Assembly (NCBI GenBank): GCA_963756185.1
Contig: CAVWMS010000002.1
Coordinates: 62,001 to 126,000 of the forward strand
Direction of reading: 5' to 3'
DNA length: 64,000 nucleotides
From: DATAXI01 sp963756185
GTDB taxonomy: Bacteria; Verrucomicrobiota; Verrucomicrobiia; Chthoniobacterales; Chthoniobacteraceae
Shown: positions 50,680-60,123 of the stretch, piece after piece
How the letters are laid out: each line of letters starts with the position of its first letter
Numbering within the stretch: the stretch's first letter is position 1
The notes under the pieces: model-generated
Told to the model about the DNA's origin: nothing
Databases searched by the model: none
What the model saw: only the letters and a program-made list of their open reading frames with translations
Made by a program: the position numbers and the translations under genes

Positions 50680-51798
50680 ATGGCCGGCGCTTCCCCAACC
50701 CATCCGGAGCCGTTCGGCGGCGCCTACCGCGGGTGCCGCGTGCTGGTGACCGGCCATACGGGGTTCAAAGGGGCGTGGCTGTGCGAATGGCTGCTGGGGC
50801 TGGGCGCGCGGGTGGGGGGCATTGCGCTGGCGCCGAATACGGAGCCGTCGCTTTTCGCGCAATTGGGGCTCGAGAAGCGCGTCGAGCATCACGTCCAGGA
50901 CATCCGCGAGGCCGGCGCCGTGGCGGCGATCATCCGCGAGTTCCAGCCGGAGTTTTTGTTTCACCTGGCGGCGCAGCCGCTGGTCCGGCTCTCGTACGAG
51001 GAGCCGGTCGAGACGTGGGAAACGAACGTGCTGGGGACGATTCACGTGCTCGAGGCGCTGCGGCCGGCGGGCCAGGCTTGCGCGGCGGTCTTCATCACCA
51101 CGGACAAATGCTACGAGAATCGCGAATGGCTCTATGCCTATCGCGAGGTGGATGCGCTGGGCGGGCATGACCCGTACAGCTCGAGCAAGGCGGGCGCGGA
51201 AATCGCCATCGCGGCGTGGAGGCGGTCATTTTTTGCGAAGGGCGCGGTGAAAATCGCCAGCGCGCGCGCCGGCAATGTGATCGGCGGCGGCGATTGGGCG
51301 CTGGACCGGATCGTGCCCGATAGCATGCGGGCCCTGGCGCGCGGCGAGAGCATCCCGGTGCGCAACAAGCACGCGACGCGCCCCTGGCAGCACGTGCTCG
51401 AGCCGCTGGGCGGCTACCTTTGGCTGGCGGCGCGACTGGCCGGGCCGGAGCCGGGGCCGCTGTGTGACGCGTTCAATTTCGGCCCGAACCTGGATTCGAA
51501 CCGGACGGTGGCGCAATTGGTGGCGGAGATTCTGAAACATCGGCCCGGCAAATGGGAGGATCGCTCGGACCCGCGCGCGCCGCACGAGGCGTCGCTGCTG
51601 AATTTGTCGATCGAGAAGGCGTTTCACCTGTTGCACTGGAGCCCGGTGTGGAATTTCGAGGAGACGATTGCGCGGACGACCGATTGGTACAGCGAGGTCG
51701 AGAAAGCAGGCGACACCGCGGCGGCGCTGACGCGCGGGCAAATCGAGGCGTACACGGCGGCGGCCCGCGCGGCGGGCGCGGCGTGGGCCGGGGCATAG
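50680..51798 (+). CDS. rfbG: CDP-glucose 4,6-dehydratase
   Basis: A 372-residue extended SDR converting CDP-glucose to CDP-4-keto-6-deoxyglucose with bound NAD. VLVTGHTGFKGAWLCEWL is the Rossmann motif, FHLAAQPLVRLSYEEPVETWETNVLGTIH the substrate region, and the catalytic Tyr/Lys are in the segment HDPYSSSKAGAEIA. ITTDKCYENREW supplies the Thr/Asp of dehydratases. It lies between rfbF and rfbH. Confidence 0.96.
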   Translation: MAGASPTHPEPFGGAYRGCRVLVTGHTGFKGAWLCEWLLGLGARVGGIALAPNTEPSLFAQLGLEKRVEHHVQDIREAGAVAAIIREFQPEFLFHLAAQPLVRLSYEEPVETWETNVLGTIHVLEALRPAGQACAAVFITTDKCYENREWLYAYREVDALGGHDPYSSSKAGAEIAIAAWRRSFFAKGAVKIASARAGNVIGGGDWALDRIVPDSMRALARGESIPVRNKHATRPWQHVLEPLGGYLWLAARLAGPEPGPLCDAFNFGPNLDSNRTVAQLVAEILKHRPGKWEDRSDPRAPHEASLLNLSIEKAFHLLHWSPVWNFEETIARTTDWYSEVEKAGDTAAALTRGQIEAYTAAARAAGAAWAGA

Positions 51799-51875
51799 GC
51801 CGGCGTCGAAGCCGAAGAAAAACACAGTATTTGCCAGCGCCTCTGTCCGTGGTCCATGTTTAGCTTCCCCTTTGC

Positions 51876-53351
51876 ATGACTGAGGACCTCAAATCGCAGA
51901 TCGTACGGCTGGCGCGCGAATTTTCGGCGCGGACGCATCGCGGGAACCTGCCGGGGTGGGACGAGGGGCGTGCGCCGTTCGAGCCCGGGGTGACCGTCAT
52001 CCCGTATGCCGGGCGGGTGTTTGACGCGGACGAAGTGGCGGCGGCCATCGCCTCGACGCTCGATTTCTGGCTGACGCTCGGCCCGGAAGGGGATGGATTC
52101 GAGCATGAACTGGCGTCGGTGCTGGGCGTGAAGCGGTCAATTCTGGTCAATTCCGGCTCATCGGCGAACCTGGTCGCATTTTCGGCCCTCACCAGCCACA
52201 AACTGGGCGACCGCGCGGTGCGGCCCGGGGACGAGGTCATCACCTGCGCCGCTGGCTTCCCGACGACGGTCGCGCCCATCATCCAGAACGGCGCGGTGCC
52301 CGTTTTCCTGGACAACAACCCGCTCACGCTCAACGCGAACCTGGACCGGCTGGACGAGGCCTACGTGCCCGGCAAGACCAAGGCGGTGATGATGGCTCAC
52401 ACGCTGGGCAACCCGTTTGACCTCGAGCGCATCGTGGCCTTTTGCCGCCGGCACGATCTCTGGCTGATCGAGGACAATTGCGACTCGCTCGGCTCGACCT
52501 ACACCTTCTCCGCCGGCCACGAGGAGCCGCTGCGGTTCCGCAAGCCGCTGGCGGAAAACGGCGAGCCGGTGGCGTACCTGACCGGCACGTTCGGCGACCT
52601 CTCGACGCAATCCTTTTACCCGCCGCACCATCTGACGCTCGGCGAAGGAGGGGCGGTAAACATCGTGCGCGACATGCGCTTCAAGGTGCTGGTGGAAAGT
52701 TTCCGCGACTGGGGCCGGGATTGCTGGTGCGCCAGCGGCAAGGACAACACCTGCGGCAAAAGATTCGGCTGGCAGTTGGGCGAATTGCCCGAGGGGTACG
52801 ACCACAAGTACATCTACTCGCACCTGGGCTATAACCTGAAGCCGCTGGACATCCAGGCGGCGATCGGTCGCCAGCAACTCAAGAAGCTCGACCGATTCGG
52901 CCAGGCGCGCCGGGGAAATTGGGAGTACCTGCGCGCGGGGTTGGCGCATCTCGGGGAGTTTTTCGATTTCCATCTGCCCACGCACGCGAAGGCCTGGTCG
53001 CCCGAGGGCTTCGTCTGGGAGAACGAAAACGGGCCGCGCTGCTCGCCGTCGTGGTTTGGGTTCATGCTGCTGGTGCGGCCCGATGGGCCGTTTACCCGCA
53101 CGGAACTGGCCCGGCACCTGGACGAGAACAAGATCGGCAACCGGATGCTTTTCGGCGGCAACCTGCTGCGCCAGCCGGTGATGGTGCAACTGCGAAACGA
53201 GCGGCCTCAGGCCCTGCGCATCCTGGGCGAAACGCCCGGCGCCGACCGCATCATGAACGAATCGATCTTCGTGGGTGTCTACCCCGGGCTGACCCGACCC
53301 ATGCTCGACTACATCATCGAGACGATCTCGAATTTCACCCGCAAGAAGTAG
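51876..53351 (+). CDS. rfbH: CDP-4-keto-6-deoxyglucose 3-dehydrase (E1)
   Basis: A 491-residue PMP-dependent, [2Fe-2S] enzyme that removes the C3 hydroxyl to form CDP-4-keto-3,6-dideoxyglucose. The usual Schiff-base Lys of aminotransferases is replaced by His in YPPHHLTLGEGG, as expected for E1. The Fe-S ligands are visible as CWCASGKDNTCG (C-x-C-x7-C) plus the Cys of IEDNCDSLGS. Length is 50 residues over some homologues. The E3 reductase partner was not found in the window. Confidence 0.96.
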   Translation: MTEDLKSQIVRLAREFSARTHRGNLPGWDEGRAPFEPGVTVIPYAGRVFDADEVAAAIASTLDFWLTLGPEGDGFEHELASVLGVKRSILVNSGSSANLVAFSALTSHKLGDRAVRPGDEVITCAAGFPTTVAPIIQNGAVPVFLDNNPLTLNANLDRLDEAYVPGKTKAVMMAHTLGNPFDLERIVAFCRRHDLWLIEDNCDSLGSTYTFSAGHEEPLRFRKPLAENGEPVAYLTGTFGDLSTQSFYPPHHLTLGEGGAVNIVRDMRFKVLVESFRDWGRDCWCASGKDNTCGKRFGWQLGELPEGYDHKYIYSHLGYNLKPLDIQAAIGRQQLKKLDRFGQARRGNWEYLRAGLAHLGEFFDFHLPTHAKAWSPEGFVWENENGPRCSPSWFGFMLLVRPDGPFTRTELARHLDENKIGNRMLFGGNLLRQPVMVQLRNERPQALRILGETPGADRIMNESIFVGVYPGLTRPMLDYIIETISNFTRKK

Positions 53352-53405
53352 CCGCCGGCCCGCCGGCCCATGCGGGGCAAACCCAGACCCGCACGCAACC
53401 CATTG

Positions 53406-54461
53406 ATGCCACCCCTCCCGGAAGCCGACCTCGATCACATCCTCGCCCATACGCGCGATCTTTGGGAGCTGATGCGCGGGCAGAACCTGTTCATCACCGG
53501 CGGCACCGGGTTTTTTGGACGCTGGATGCTCGAGAGCTTCGTTCATATCAACGCGAAGCTGGAACTGAACACGCATGCCGTGGTGCTGACGCGCAGGCCA
53601 AAGGCGTTTGCCGAACGCGCCCCGGAGCTGGCCGCGCAGCCATGCCTGGCATTTGTCGAAGGCGATGTGAGCCGGCTGAACCATGGCAGTCTGTTGAATC
53701 ATTTGCCGCCCGGGCACGGCGACATCTTCCGTTTCGTCATCCATGCGGCGATGGATTCCGTGGGCCAGGAGTATCCGCTGGCCGCGTTTGAAACCATCGT
53801 CACCGGCACGCGGCAGGCCCTGGAATTCGCCACGCAGGCGGGCGCGACGCGCTTCCTTTTCACCAGTTCCGGCGCGGTTTACGGGAAGCAGCCTCCGGAC
53901 TTGACTCATATCCCGGAGAGCTACGCGGGCGCGCCGGATTGCACGCAGCCGGCGTCGGCGTACGGGGAAGCGAAACGCGCCGCGGAATTGCTCTGCTGCC
54001 TGCCGCATTCCTCCCTCGAGGCGGTCATCGCCCGCTGTTTCGCCTTTGTCGGGCCGCATCTGCCGCTCGATGCCCACTTTGCCATCGGCAATTTCATCCG
54101 CGACGCGCTGCGCGGCGGACCGATCAAAATCGGCGGCGACGGCACGCCCCACCGCTCCTATCTTTACGCCGCCGACCTGGCGATCTGGCTCTGGACGCTC
54201 CTCTTCCGCGGCCAGCCAGCCCGCGCCTATAACGTCGGCTCCGAGCAGGATGTAACCATACTGGAACTTGCGCAAACCGTGGCCGGATGCTTTCCTACAA
54301 AACCTGATGTCGATCTTGCCCGCCAACCCGTTCCCGGCGTCCCCCCGTCGCGCTACGTGCCCGCCACCGGCCGCGCGGCGGCGGAACTGGGCCTGCGCGT
54401 CTTGATCCCTTTGAAAGAAGCGATTTCACGCACTGCCGCCTGGCACTCCCCGAATCCCTGA
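53406..54461 (+). CDS. NAD-dependent epimerase/reductase of the extended SDR family
   Basis: A 351-residue protein with GGTGFFGRWML, a Ser in FTSSGAVYG and the Tyr/Lys pair in SAYGEAKRAAE. Following rfbFGH, the natural roles are reduction of CDP-4-keto-3,6-dideoxyglucose (paratose or abequose synthase type) or another 4-keto epimerase. Sequence alone does not settle the stereochemistry. The start at 53406 (MPPLPEADLDHI) is chosen over 53370, which adds a basic unlikely leader. Confidence 0.8.
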   Translation: MPPLPEADLDHILAHTRDLWELMRGQNLFITGGTGFFGRWMLESFVHINAKLELNTHAVVLTRRPKAFAERAPELAAQPCLAFVEGDVSRLNHGSLLNHLPPGHGDIFRFVIHAAMDSVGQEYPLAAFETIVTGTRQALEFATQAGATRFLFTSSGAVYGKQPPDLTHIPESYAGAPDCTQPASAYGEAKRAAELLCCLPHSSLEAVIARCFAFVGPHLPLDAHFAIGNFIRDALRGGPIKIGGDGTPHRSYLYAADLAIWLWTLLFRGQPARAYNVGSEQDVTILELAQTVAGCFPTKPDVDLARQPVPGVPPSRYVPATGRAAAELGLRVLIPLKEAISRTAAWHSPNP

Positions 54462-54542
54462 GAAAAATCCACCCGCGCTTGAACCCCGGAAGCGCCAAAA
54501 CTCCAATCATCCCGTCCCCCGCGGCGGCAAACCAAAAATCCC

Positions 54543-55424
54543 GTGCATAAGAAAACCGTCCAGATCGCAAATTACCTCGTCGGTGACGACCAGCCGTCGT
54601 TCATCATCGGCGAGATCGGCATCAACCACAACGGCAACCTCGACATCACGCGCAACCTCATCACGGTGGCGAAGAATGCGGGCTGCAACGCGGTGAAATT
54701 CCAGAAGCGCACGGTCGAGGTGGTTTATACGGCCGAGGAGCTGGCGAAGCCGCGCGAGAACCCCTTTGGCGCCACCAACGGCGATCTGAAGCGCGGCCTC
54801 GAGTTCGGGCTCGATCAGTACAAGGAAATCGACGAATACTGCCGCGAGGTGGAAATCCTCTGGTTTGCATCCGGGTGGGACGAGGCGTCGGTGGATTTCA
54901 TCGACCAGTTCCCGGTGCCCTGCTTCAAGATCGCCTCGGCCTCGCTGACGGATGACAACCTCATCAAGTACACGCGCTCGAAGGGCAAACCGATCCTCCT
55001 TTCGACCGGCATGAGCACGTACGAGGAGATCGACCACGCGGTGGAAATCCTGGGCAAGGACGACCTGATCCTCATGCACACGTGCAGCGCTTATCCTTCC
55101 CATTACAAGGAATTGAACCTGCGCCAGATTCCCGCGCTCAAGGCGCGCTACGGCGTGCCGGTGGGCTATTCCGGCCATGAGACCGGCATCGCGTCGTCAT
55201 CGGCGGCGGTGGCCATGGGCGCGTGCACGGTCGAGCGGCACATCACGCTGGACCGCGCGATGTGGGGCTCCGACCAGGCGGCGTCGCTCGAGCCGAGCGG
55301 CCTGTCGCGCCTCATCCGCGATATCCGGCTGGTCGAGGAATCCTTCGGCACGGGCGAGAAATTCGTGCAGGAACGGGAAGTCCCCGTGATGCAGAAGCTG
55401 CGCCGGGTCGGCCTGAAAAAATAG
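54543..55424 (+). CDS. NeuB-family nonulosonate synthase, without the SAF domain
   Basis: A 293-residue TIM-barrel enzyme with a GTG start. IIGEIGINHNGNLDITRNLI, CNAVKFQKRT, FKIASASLTDDNLI, LLSTGMSTYEEI, VGYSGHETGIASSSAAVAMGA and ERHITLDRAMWGSDQAASLEP are all NeuB/LegI/PseI hallmarks. It condenses phosphoenolpyruvate with an aldose to give an alpha-keto sugar acid. The C-terminal antifreeze-like (SAF) domain of typical NeuB (about 345 residues) is missing. The next gene is a KdsC-like phosphatase, so the product may be a phosphorylated keto-sugar acid. Confidence 0.88.
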   Translation: MHKKTVQIANYLVGDDQPSFIIGEIGINHNGNLDITRNLITVAKNAGCNAVKFQKRTVEVVYTAEELAKPRENPFGATNGDLKRGLEFGLDQYKEIDEYCREVEILWFASGWDEASVDFIDQFPVPCFKIASASLTDDNLIKYTRSKGKPILLSTGMSTYEEIDHAVEILGKDDLILMHTCSAYPSHYKELNLRQIPALKARYGVPVGYSGHETGIASSSAAVAMGACTVERHITLDRAMWGSDQAASLEPSGLSRLIRDIRLVEESFGTGEKFVQEREVPVMQKLRRVGLKK

Positions 55425-55427
55425 GGC

Positions 55428-55889
55428 ATGATCAAGGCCATTGCCCTTGATGTGGATGGTGTGCTGACCGACGGGACCTTCTGGTGGGACGGCGGGGGCG
55501 CGGAAGTGAAGCGGTTTTCGTTTCGCGACGTGATGGGCATCGCGCGGGCGTCGCGCGAGGGAATTGTCTTTGCGCTCATTTCCGGGGAGCGCAATCCCAT
55601 CGTGGACCGGTACGCGGCAAAAATGGGCATCATGCGCGTGTGGCAGGGATGCCGGGAAAAAGACCGCGCGCTGCGGGAGTTCGCCGAGGCGATCGGGGTG
55701 GAGCTGGCGGAAATCGCCTACATGGGCGACGACGTAAACGACATTGCGGCAATGAAGCTGGCCGGGTTCGCCGCGGCGCCGGCGGATGCGCACGAATCAG
55801 CACTGGCCGTGGCGAAGCTGGTGACGAAACATAAGGCCGGCAACGGAGCCGTGAGGGAGATGCTCGACTTTCTGAATCTGGGAAAATGA
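55428..55889 (+). CDS. KdsC/HAD-type 3-deoxy-keto-acid phosphatase
   Basis: A 153-residue HAD phosphatase. Nucleophile motif DVDGVLTDGT, the second motif LISGERN and the metal motif YMGDDVNDIAAM are arranged as in KdsC and N-acylneuraminate-9-phosphatase. It starts 3 bases after the NeuB-like stop and its own stop overlaps the next ATG, so it acts in the same pathway, probably dephosphorylating the keto-sugar acid. Confidence 0.88.
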   Translation: MIKAIALDVDGVLTDGTFWWDGGGAEVKRFSFRDVMGIARASREGIVFALISGERNPIVDRYAAKMGIMRVWQGCREKDRALREFAEAIGVELAEIAYMGDDVNDIAAMKLAGFAAAPADAHESALAVAKLVTKHKAGNGAVREMLDFLNLGK

Positions 55890-57685
55890 AGCTATCCGAT
55901 TACCTGATTGGCCGCCTGATCTCCGAAGGCATCAAGCAAGTCTTCATGCTGCCCGGCGGCGGCGCGATGCACCTGAACGACTCGCTGGGCAAGCGGCGCT
56001 CGGAGATTGCATTTATTCCGCTGCTGCACGAGCAGGCTGTATCCATCGCCGCCGAGGGCGCGGCAAAGGCGACCAACGAAGTGGGAGTGGCGATGGTCAC
56101 CTCCGGTCCCGCGGGAACCAACGCCGTGACCGGCTGCGCGGGAGCGTGGCTGGACTCGATGCCATGTCTTTTTCTGAGCGGCCAGGTCAAGCGCGCGGAC
56201 CTGAAGGGCAGTTCCGGCCTGCGGCAGCTTGGGTCGCAGGAGGTGGATATCGTCAGCATCGTATCGTCGGTTACCAAGTACGCGGTGACGATCACGGATC
56301 CGGCCAGCATTCGTTTTCACCTCGAGAAGGCGCTCTACCTGGCAAAGTCGGGGCGGCCCGGGCCTGTTTGGATCGATTTCCCGCTCGATGTTCAGGCTTA
56401 TCCCATCGAGCCGGAGAAACTTGAGGGATTCACTCCTCCGTCGGAACCGATGTTCGGCGATACTTCACCGGCGACCGCGGAAGTCATCCGGCTTTTGCAG
56501 GCGGCGAAGCGCCCGGTCATAGTCGCGGGAAACGGCATCCGGGTCGCCGGCGCGATTGCGGAATTTCACGAAGCCGTGAAGCGGATCGGCGCGCCCATCC
56601 TGACGACGTGGCTGGCCATGGACCTGCTGGCCGAGGAGGACCCGTACTTCGGGGGAAGGCCGGGCGCCATCGCGCCGCGCGGAGCGAATTTCACGCTTCA
56701 GAACGCCGACCTCATGATCGTCATCGGCTCGCGGCTCGACATGGCCTTTACCGCCTATGCGCACGAGAAGCTCGCGCGCGAGGCAACGAAGGTGATGGTC
56801 GACGTCGATCCCGCCGAGATCGCCAAGATGCGGACGAAGATCCATCTGCCCATCCGGCAGGACGCGCGCGTCTTTTTGCGGAACCTGCTCGATCAGCTTC
56901 GCGGCGCGAAGCTTCCCGATTACACCGAATGGCTCGCCCGTGTGCGGAAATGGAAGCGGAAATATCCGCTGATCCAGCCCGAGCATCGCGACGTTGCCGA
57001 CAAAGTGAGCGTCTATCAATTCTCCGATGTGCTTTCCGGCCTGTTGTCCGAAGGGGACCTGATCGTCTCCGGCAGCTCAGGCACGGCGGTCGAGCTTTTC
57101 CTGCTCGCTTATCGCGTCAAGGAGCGGCAGCGCGTTTTCCATACGCGCGGCCTCGGGTCGATGGGCTTCGCGATACCGGCGGCCATCGGCGCATGCGTCG
57201 CCGCCGGGCGTCCGAATACCATTTGCATCGACGGGGACGGCGGTTTTCTCATGAACATCCAGGAACTGGCGACGGTGGCCAACCTGCGGCTGCCGATCAA
57301 ATTTTTCGTGATCAACAACGATGGCTACGCGTCGATCCGCAGTTCGCAGAACGGTTATTTCAAGCAGCTCGTGGCCGCGGACGCCACCAGCGGGCTGGGG
57401 CTGCCCGACCTCCAAAAGGTCGCCGCCGGCTTCGACGTCCCCGCGGTCCGGATCGACAACCAGAAAAACCTGGCCGCCGATTTGCGCGCCGTGCTGGATC
57501 GCGAGGGACCGGTGGTGTGCGAAATCATGGCGCTGCCCGATGAGCAACGCATCCCGCGCGTGACAACGGTGCAGCGGCCCGACGGCAGCATGGTCTCGAA
57601 GCCGCTCGAGGACCTCTTTCCCTTCCTCGACCGCGAGGAATTCCGCTCGAACATGCTCATCGCCCCGCTCGAGGAGAGCCTATGA
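55886..57685 (+). CDS. Thiamine-diphosphate enzyme of the acetolactate-synthase family
   Basis: A 599-residue enzyme. The catalytic Glu is in LLHEQAVSIAAEG (about residue 50). An FAD-type middle domain follows, then the TPP/Mg motif GDGGFLMNIQELATVANLRLPIKFFVINNDGY. In ordinary metabolism the family makes acetolactate. In sugar clusters the YerE-type enzyme adds a two-carbon acetyl group to C4 of CDP-4-keto-3,6-dideoxyglucose to build yersiniose. Its location in an unbroken run with NeuB-like, HAD, TIM-barrel and SDR genes, next to rfbFGH, favours a sugar-specific role over isoleucine/valine synthesis. No ilvN regulatory subunit is adjacent. Confidence 0.8.
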   Translation: MKLSDYLIGRLISEGIKQVFMLPGGGAMHLNDSLGKRRSEIAFIPLLHEQAVSIAAEGAAKATNEVGVAMVTSGPAGTNAVTGCAGAWLDSMPCLFLSGQVKRADLKGSSGLRQLGSQEVDIVSIVSSVTKYAVTITDPASIRFHLEKALYLAKSGRPGPVWIDFPLDVQAYPIEPEKLEGFTPPSEPMFGDTSPATAEVIRLLQAAKRPVIVAGNGIRVAGAIAEFHEAVKRIGAPILTTWLAMDLLAEEDPYFGGRPGAIAPRGANFTLQNADLMIVIGSRLDMAFTAYAHEKLAREATKVMVDVDPAEIAKMRTKIHLPIRQDARVFLRNLLDQLRGAKLPDYTEWLARVRKWKRKYPLIQPEHRDVADKVSVYQFSDVLSGLLSEGDLIVSGSSGTAVELFLLAYRVKERQRVFHTRGLGSMGFAIPAAIGACVAAGRPNTICIDGDGGFLMNIQELATVANLRLPIKFFVINNDGYASIRSSQNGYFKQLVAADATSGLGLPDLQKVAAGFDVPAVRIDNQKNLAADLRAVLDREGPVVCEIMALPDEQRIPRVTTVQRPDGSMVSKPLEDLFPFLDREEFRSNMLIAPLEESL

Positions 57686-58518
57686 AATTTCCGCGCGTCG
57701 GCATCATGCAGGGACGGCTTTCGGCACCCGTCGGCGCGGCGATCCAGGCGTTTCCGGTGCAGCATTGGGCCGATGAGTTTCCGGCGGCGGAAGCGGCGGG
57801 ACTCTATGGCATCGAATGGATTTACGACATCGGCTGCGACGAGGTGAACCCAATTTGCACCGAGGAAGGGGCGGCGCGGTTCAAGGAACTGCAAGAGCGG
57901 CATCATGTGGTGGTGGAGTCGCTTTGCGCCGATTATTTCATGGCGCATCCGCTGCTGAAGGGGCCGCAGGAGAAACGGGCGGAGAGCGTCACAAAGCTGC
58001 ATTGGCTGCTGCGCCGCGCGGCGCAGCTTGGGATCAGCCGGGTTGTCCTTCCGTTTGTGGATGCGGCAAAAATCGAGGACGAAGCCGAGGGTGTGGCGCT
58101 CGCGGCGCTTCTTAAAGAGGTCATCGCTGCGGGTGGCGCGGGAATTCCCGAGATTCACCTCGAGACTTCGCTGCCGCCGGCGCGCTTTGCGTGGCTCATG
58201 TCCCGGATCGGGGAGCGGCGCGTCAAAGTGAATTACGATTCCGGCAACAGCGCGTCGTTGGGCTACGATGCCGACGAGGAGTTCGCCGCGTACGGCCCGC
58301 TCATCGGTAGCGTCCATATCAAGGATCGCATCCTCGGCGGCGGCACGGTCCCGCTGGGCAAAGGCAACGCCGATTTCGAGAAGCTGATCCGGAACCTCGA
58401 TTTCGGCGGTTACCGCGGCCCGGTCATTCTCCAGGTCGCGCGCGGCGAGACTGGGCGCGAAATCGAATGGGCCATTGAGAATCGCAAATTCGTGGAAAGC
58501 TGGTTCAATCTCACCTGA
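57682..58518 (+). CDS. Sugar phosphate isomerase/epimerase-like TIM-barrel protein
   Basis: A 278-residue member of the xylose-isomerase-like (AP-endonuclease 2) TIM barrel superfamily. Metal-ligand motifs typical of the group are present: EIHLETSLPP, VKVNYDSGNSASLGYD, IGSVHIKDR and VILQVARGETG. The ATG overlaps the previous stop by four bases. It probably isomerises or epimerises the keto-sugar intermediate made upstream; the substrate is unknown. Confidence 0.82.
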   Translation: MKFPRVGIMQGRLSAPVGAAIQAFPVQHWADEFPAAEAAGLYGIEWIYDIGCDEVNPICTEEGAARFKELQERHHVVVESLCADYFMAHPLLKGPQEKRAESVTKLHWLLRRAAQLGISRVVLPFVDAAKIEDEAEGVALAALLKEVIAAGGAGIPEIHLETSLPPARFAWLMSRIGERRVKVNYDSGNSASLGYDADEEFAAYGPLIGSVHIKDRILGGGTVPLGKGNADFEKLIRNLDFGGYRGPVILQVARGETGREIEWAIENRKFVESWFNLT

Positions 58519-58524
58519 ACTCCC

Positions 58525-59299
58525 ATGGACCTCGAACTGCTCGGCAAAAAAATCTTCGTCGCGGGATCCTCGCGCGGGATTGGCCGGGCCATCGCCGGCG
58601 CCTTTCTGGCGGAAGGCGCGCGTGTCGCGATTTCCGGACGCGACGCGGAAAAGCTCAAGGCGGCGGAGAAGGAACTGCGCGCCGATTTTGCGGACGCGGA
58701 CATTCTGCCGATTGCCGGGGACCTGACCGACTTGCAGGTTTGCAAGGATGCGGTGGGAGCAATCCTGGGACGCTGGAAGGAACTGGACGTGCTGGTGGCG
58801 AATTTCGGCAGCGGAAGCGCGGCCGGGCTGGGAATACGACGCCCAAAGCTGGTCGTTCCTCTACGACATCAATCTCTTTGGCGCGGTCCGGTTGATCAGC
58901 GAGGTCCTTCCGCCGATGCTCGAGCGGAAGTCGGGCTCGATTGTCCTCATAGGCTCGATCACGGGCATCGAGAGCACGCCCGCGCCGCTGGCGTACAGCA
59001 GCGCAAAGGCGGCGCTCAATAATTACGCGAAGAACCTGGCGCGGCAGGTGGCGCCCGAGGGCATCCGCGTAAACGTCGTCGCGCCCGGCAACGTTTTTTT
59101 CGCGGGAGGCACTTGGGAAAAACACATGGCAAACAACGCGGAGCGGGTAAACAGCTACATTTCCAGCGAGGTGCCGATGAAGCGCTTCGGCAAGCCGGAG
59201 GAGATCGCCGATGCGGTCCTCTACCTGAGCTCGCCACGCGCATCGTTCGTCACCGGCGCTTGCCTGGTGGCAGATGGCGGGCAGACTAGGACCCCATGA
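58525..59299 (+). CDS. Short-chain dehydrogenase, with a one-base frameshift
   Basis: A 257-residue classical SDR after correction. Frame one gives the Rossmann start IFVAGSSRGIGRAIAGAF and VLVANFGSGS. At 58825-58827 a GGG run appears one G too long; removing it continues as AGWEYDAQSWSFLYDINLFGAV, then LIGSITG, the Tyr/Lys pair in LAYSSAKAALNN and VADGGQ. It reduces or oxidises a sugar carbonyl with NAD(P). It is the first of three tandem SDR genes, each overlapping the next by four bases. Confidence 0.85.
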
Positions 59300-60123
59300 G
59301 CGCACTGGACCGCTTTCGCCTCGATGGCCGCGTGGCCGTGATTACCGGCGGCTGCGGCCTGCTCGGGCGGCAGCACGCGACCGCGATTGCCGGCGCCGGC
59401 GGCATCCCGGTGCTGCTCGATATTGACCGCGCCAGACCCGCCGCGGTCGCGAAGGAACTCGCCGACGGCTTCGGCTCGGCGTGTCACGGCTATGTGGCGG
59501 ACATCACGCAACTGGGCGCGCTCGAGGAATTGAAGGAGCGAATCCTGCGCGAACTGGGCCGGATCGACATTCTCATCAACAATGCGGCCAACAATCCGAA
59601 AATGGAGAGCGGGGATTCGCGCAACTTCAGCCGCGTTGAGTTTTTCCCGATGGAAGCGTGGGAAGCGGACCTGGCGGTTGGGTTGACGGGCGCCTTCCTT
59701 TGCAGCCGAGTCTTCGGCGCGGAGATGGCCGCGCGGGGAAGCGGCGTCATTCTCAACGTCGCCTCCGACCTGGCGCTCATCTCGCCGGATCAGCGTCTCT
59801 ACAGCCAGCCTGGGCTGCCCGCCGAGGCGCAGCCAGTCAAGCCGGTCACTTATTCGGTGGTCAAAAGCGGCCTCGTCGGACTTACGAAATATCTTGCCAC
59901 CTATTGGGCGGACGCGGGCGTGCGGGTAAACGCCATTTCCCCCGGCGGCGTTTTTACCAATCAGCCCGGGGAATTCGTCACCCGGCTTTCGAAACTGATC
60001 CCGGTGGGCCGAATGGCGCGCATGGACGAATATCAGGCCGCCATCCTCTTTCTCTGCTCCGATGCCTCTTCCTATATGACCGGCGCGAACCTCGTGATCG
60101 ACGGAGGGAGGACTGCCTGGTGA
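59296..60123 (+). CDS. Short-chain dehydrogenase
   Basis: A 275-residue classical SDR: cofactor motif VITGGCGLLGRQ, NNAANNP, catalytic Ser/Tyr/Lys in NVASDLA and VTYSVVKSGLVG, C-terminal VIDGGRTAW. Its start overlaps the previous SDR stop (ATGA) and its stop overlaps the next start (GTGA). It probably acts on the same sugar intermediate at another position. Confidence 0.88.
   Translation: MSALDRFRLDGRVAVITGGCGLLGRQHATAIAGAGGIPVLLDIDRARPAAVAKELADGFGSACHGYVADITQLGALEELKERILRELGRIDILINNAANNPKMESGDSRNFSRVEFFPMEAWEADLAVGLTGAFLCSRVFGAEMAARGSGVILNVASDLALISPDQRLYSQPGLPAEAQPVKPVTYSVVKSGLVGLTKYLATYWADAGVRVNAISPGGVFTNQPGEFVTRLSKLIPVGRMARMDEYQAAILFLCSDASSYMTGANLVIDGGRTAW

Noticed and set aside
52158..54326. 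722-codon minus-strand frame
   Set aside because: It is antisense to rfbH and the following SDR; no domain is recognisable.
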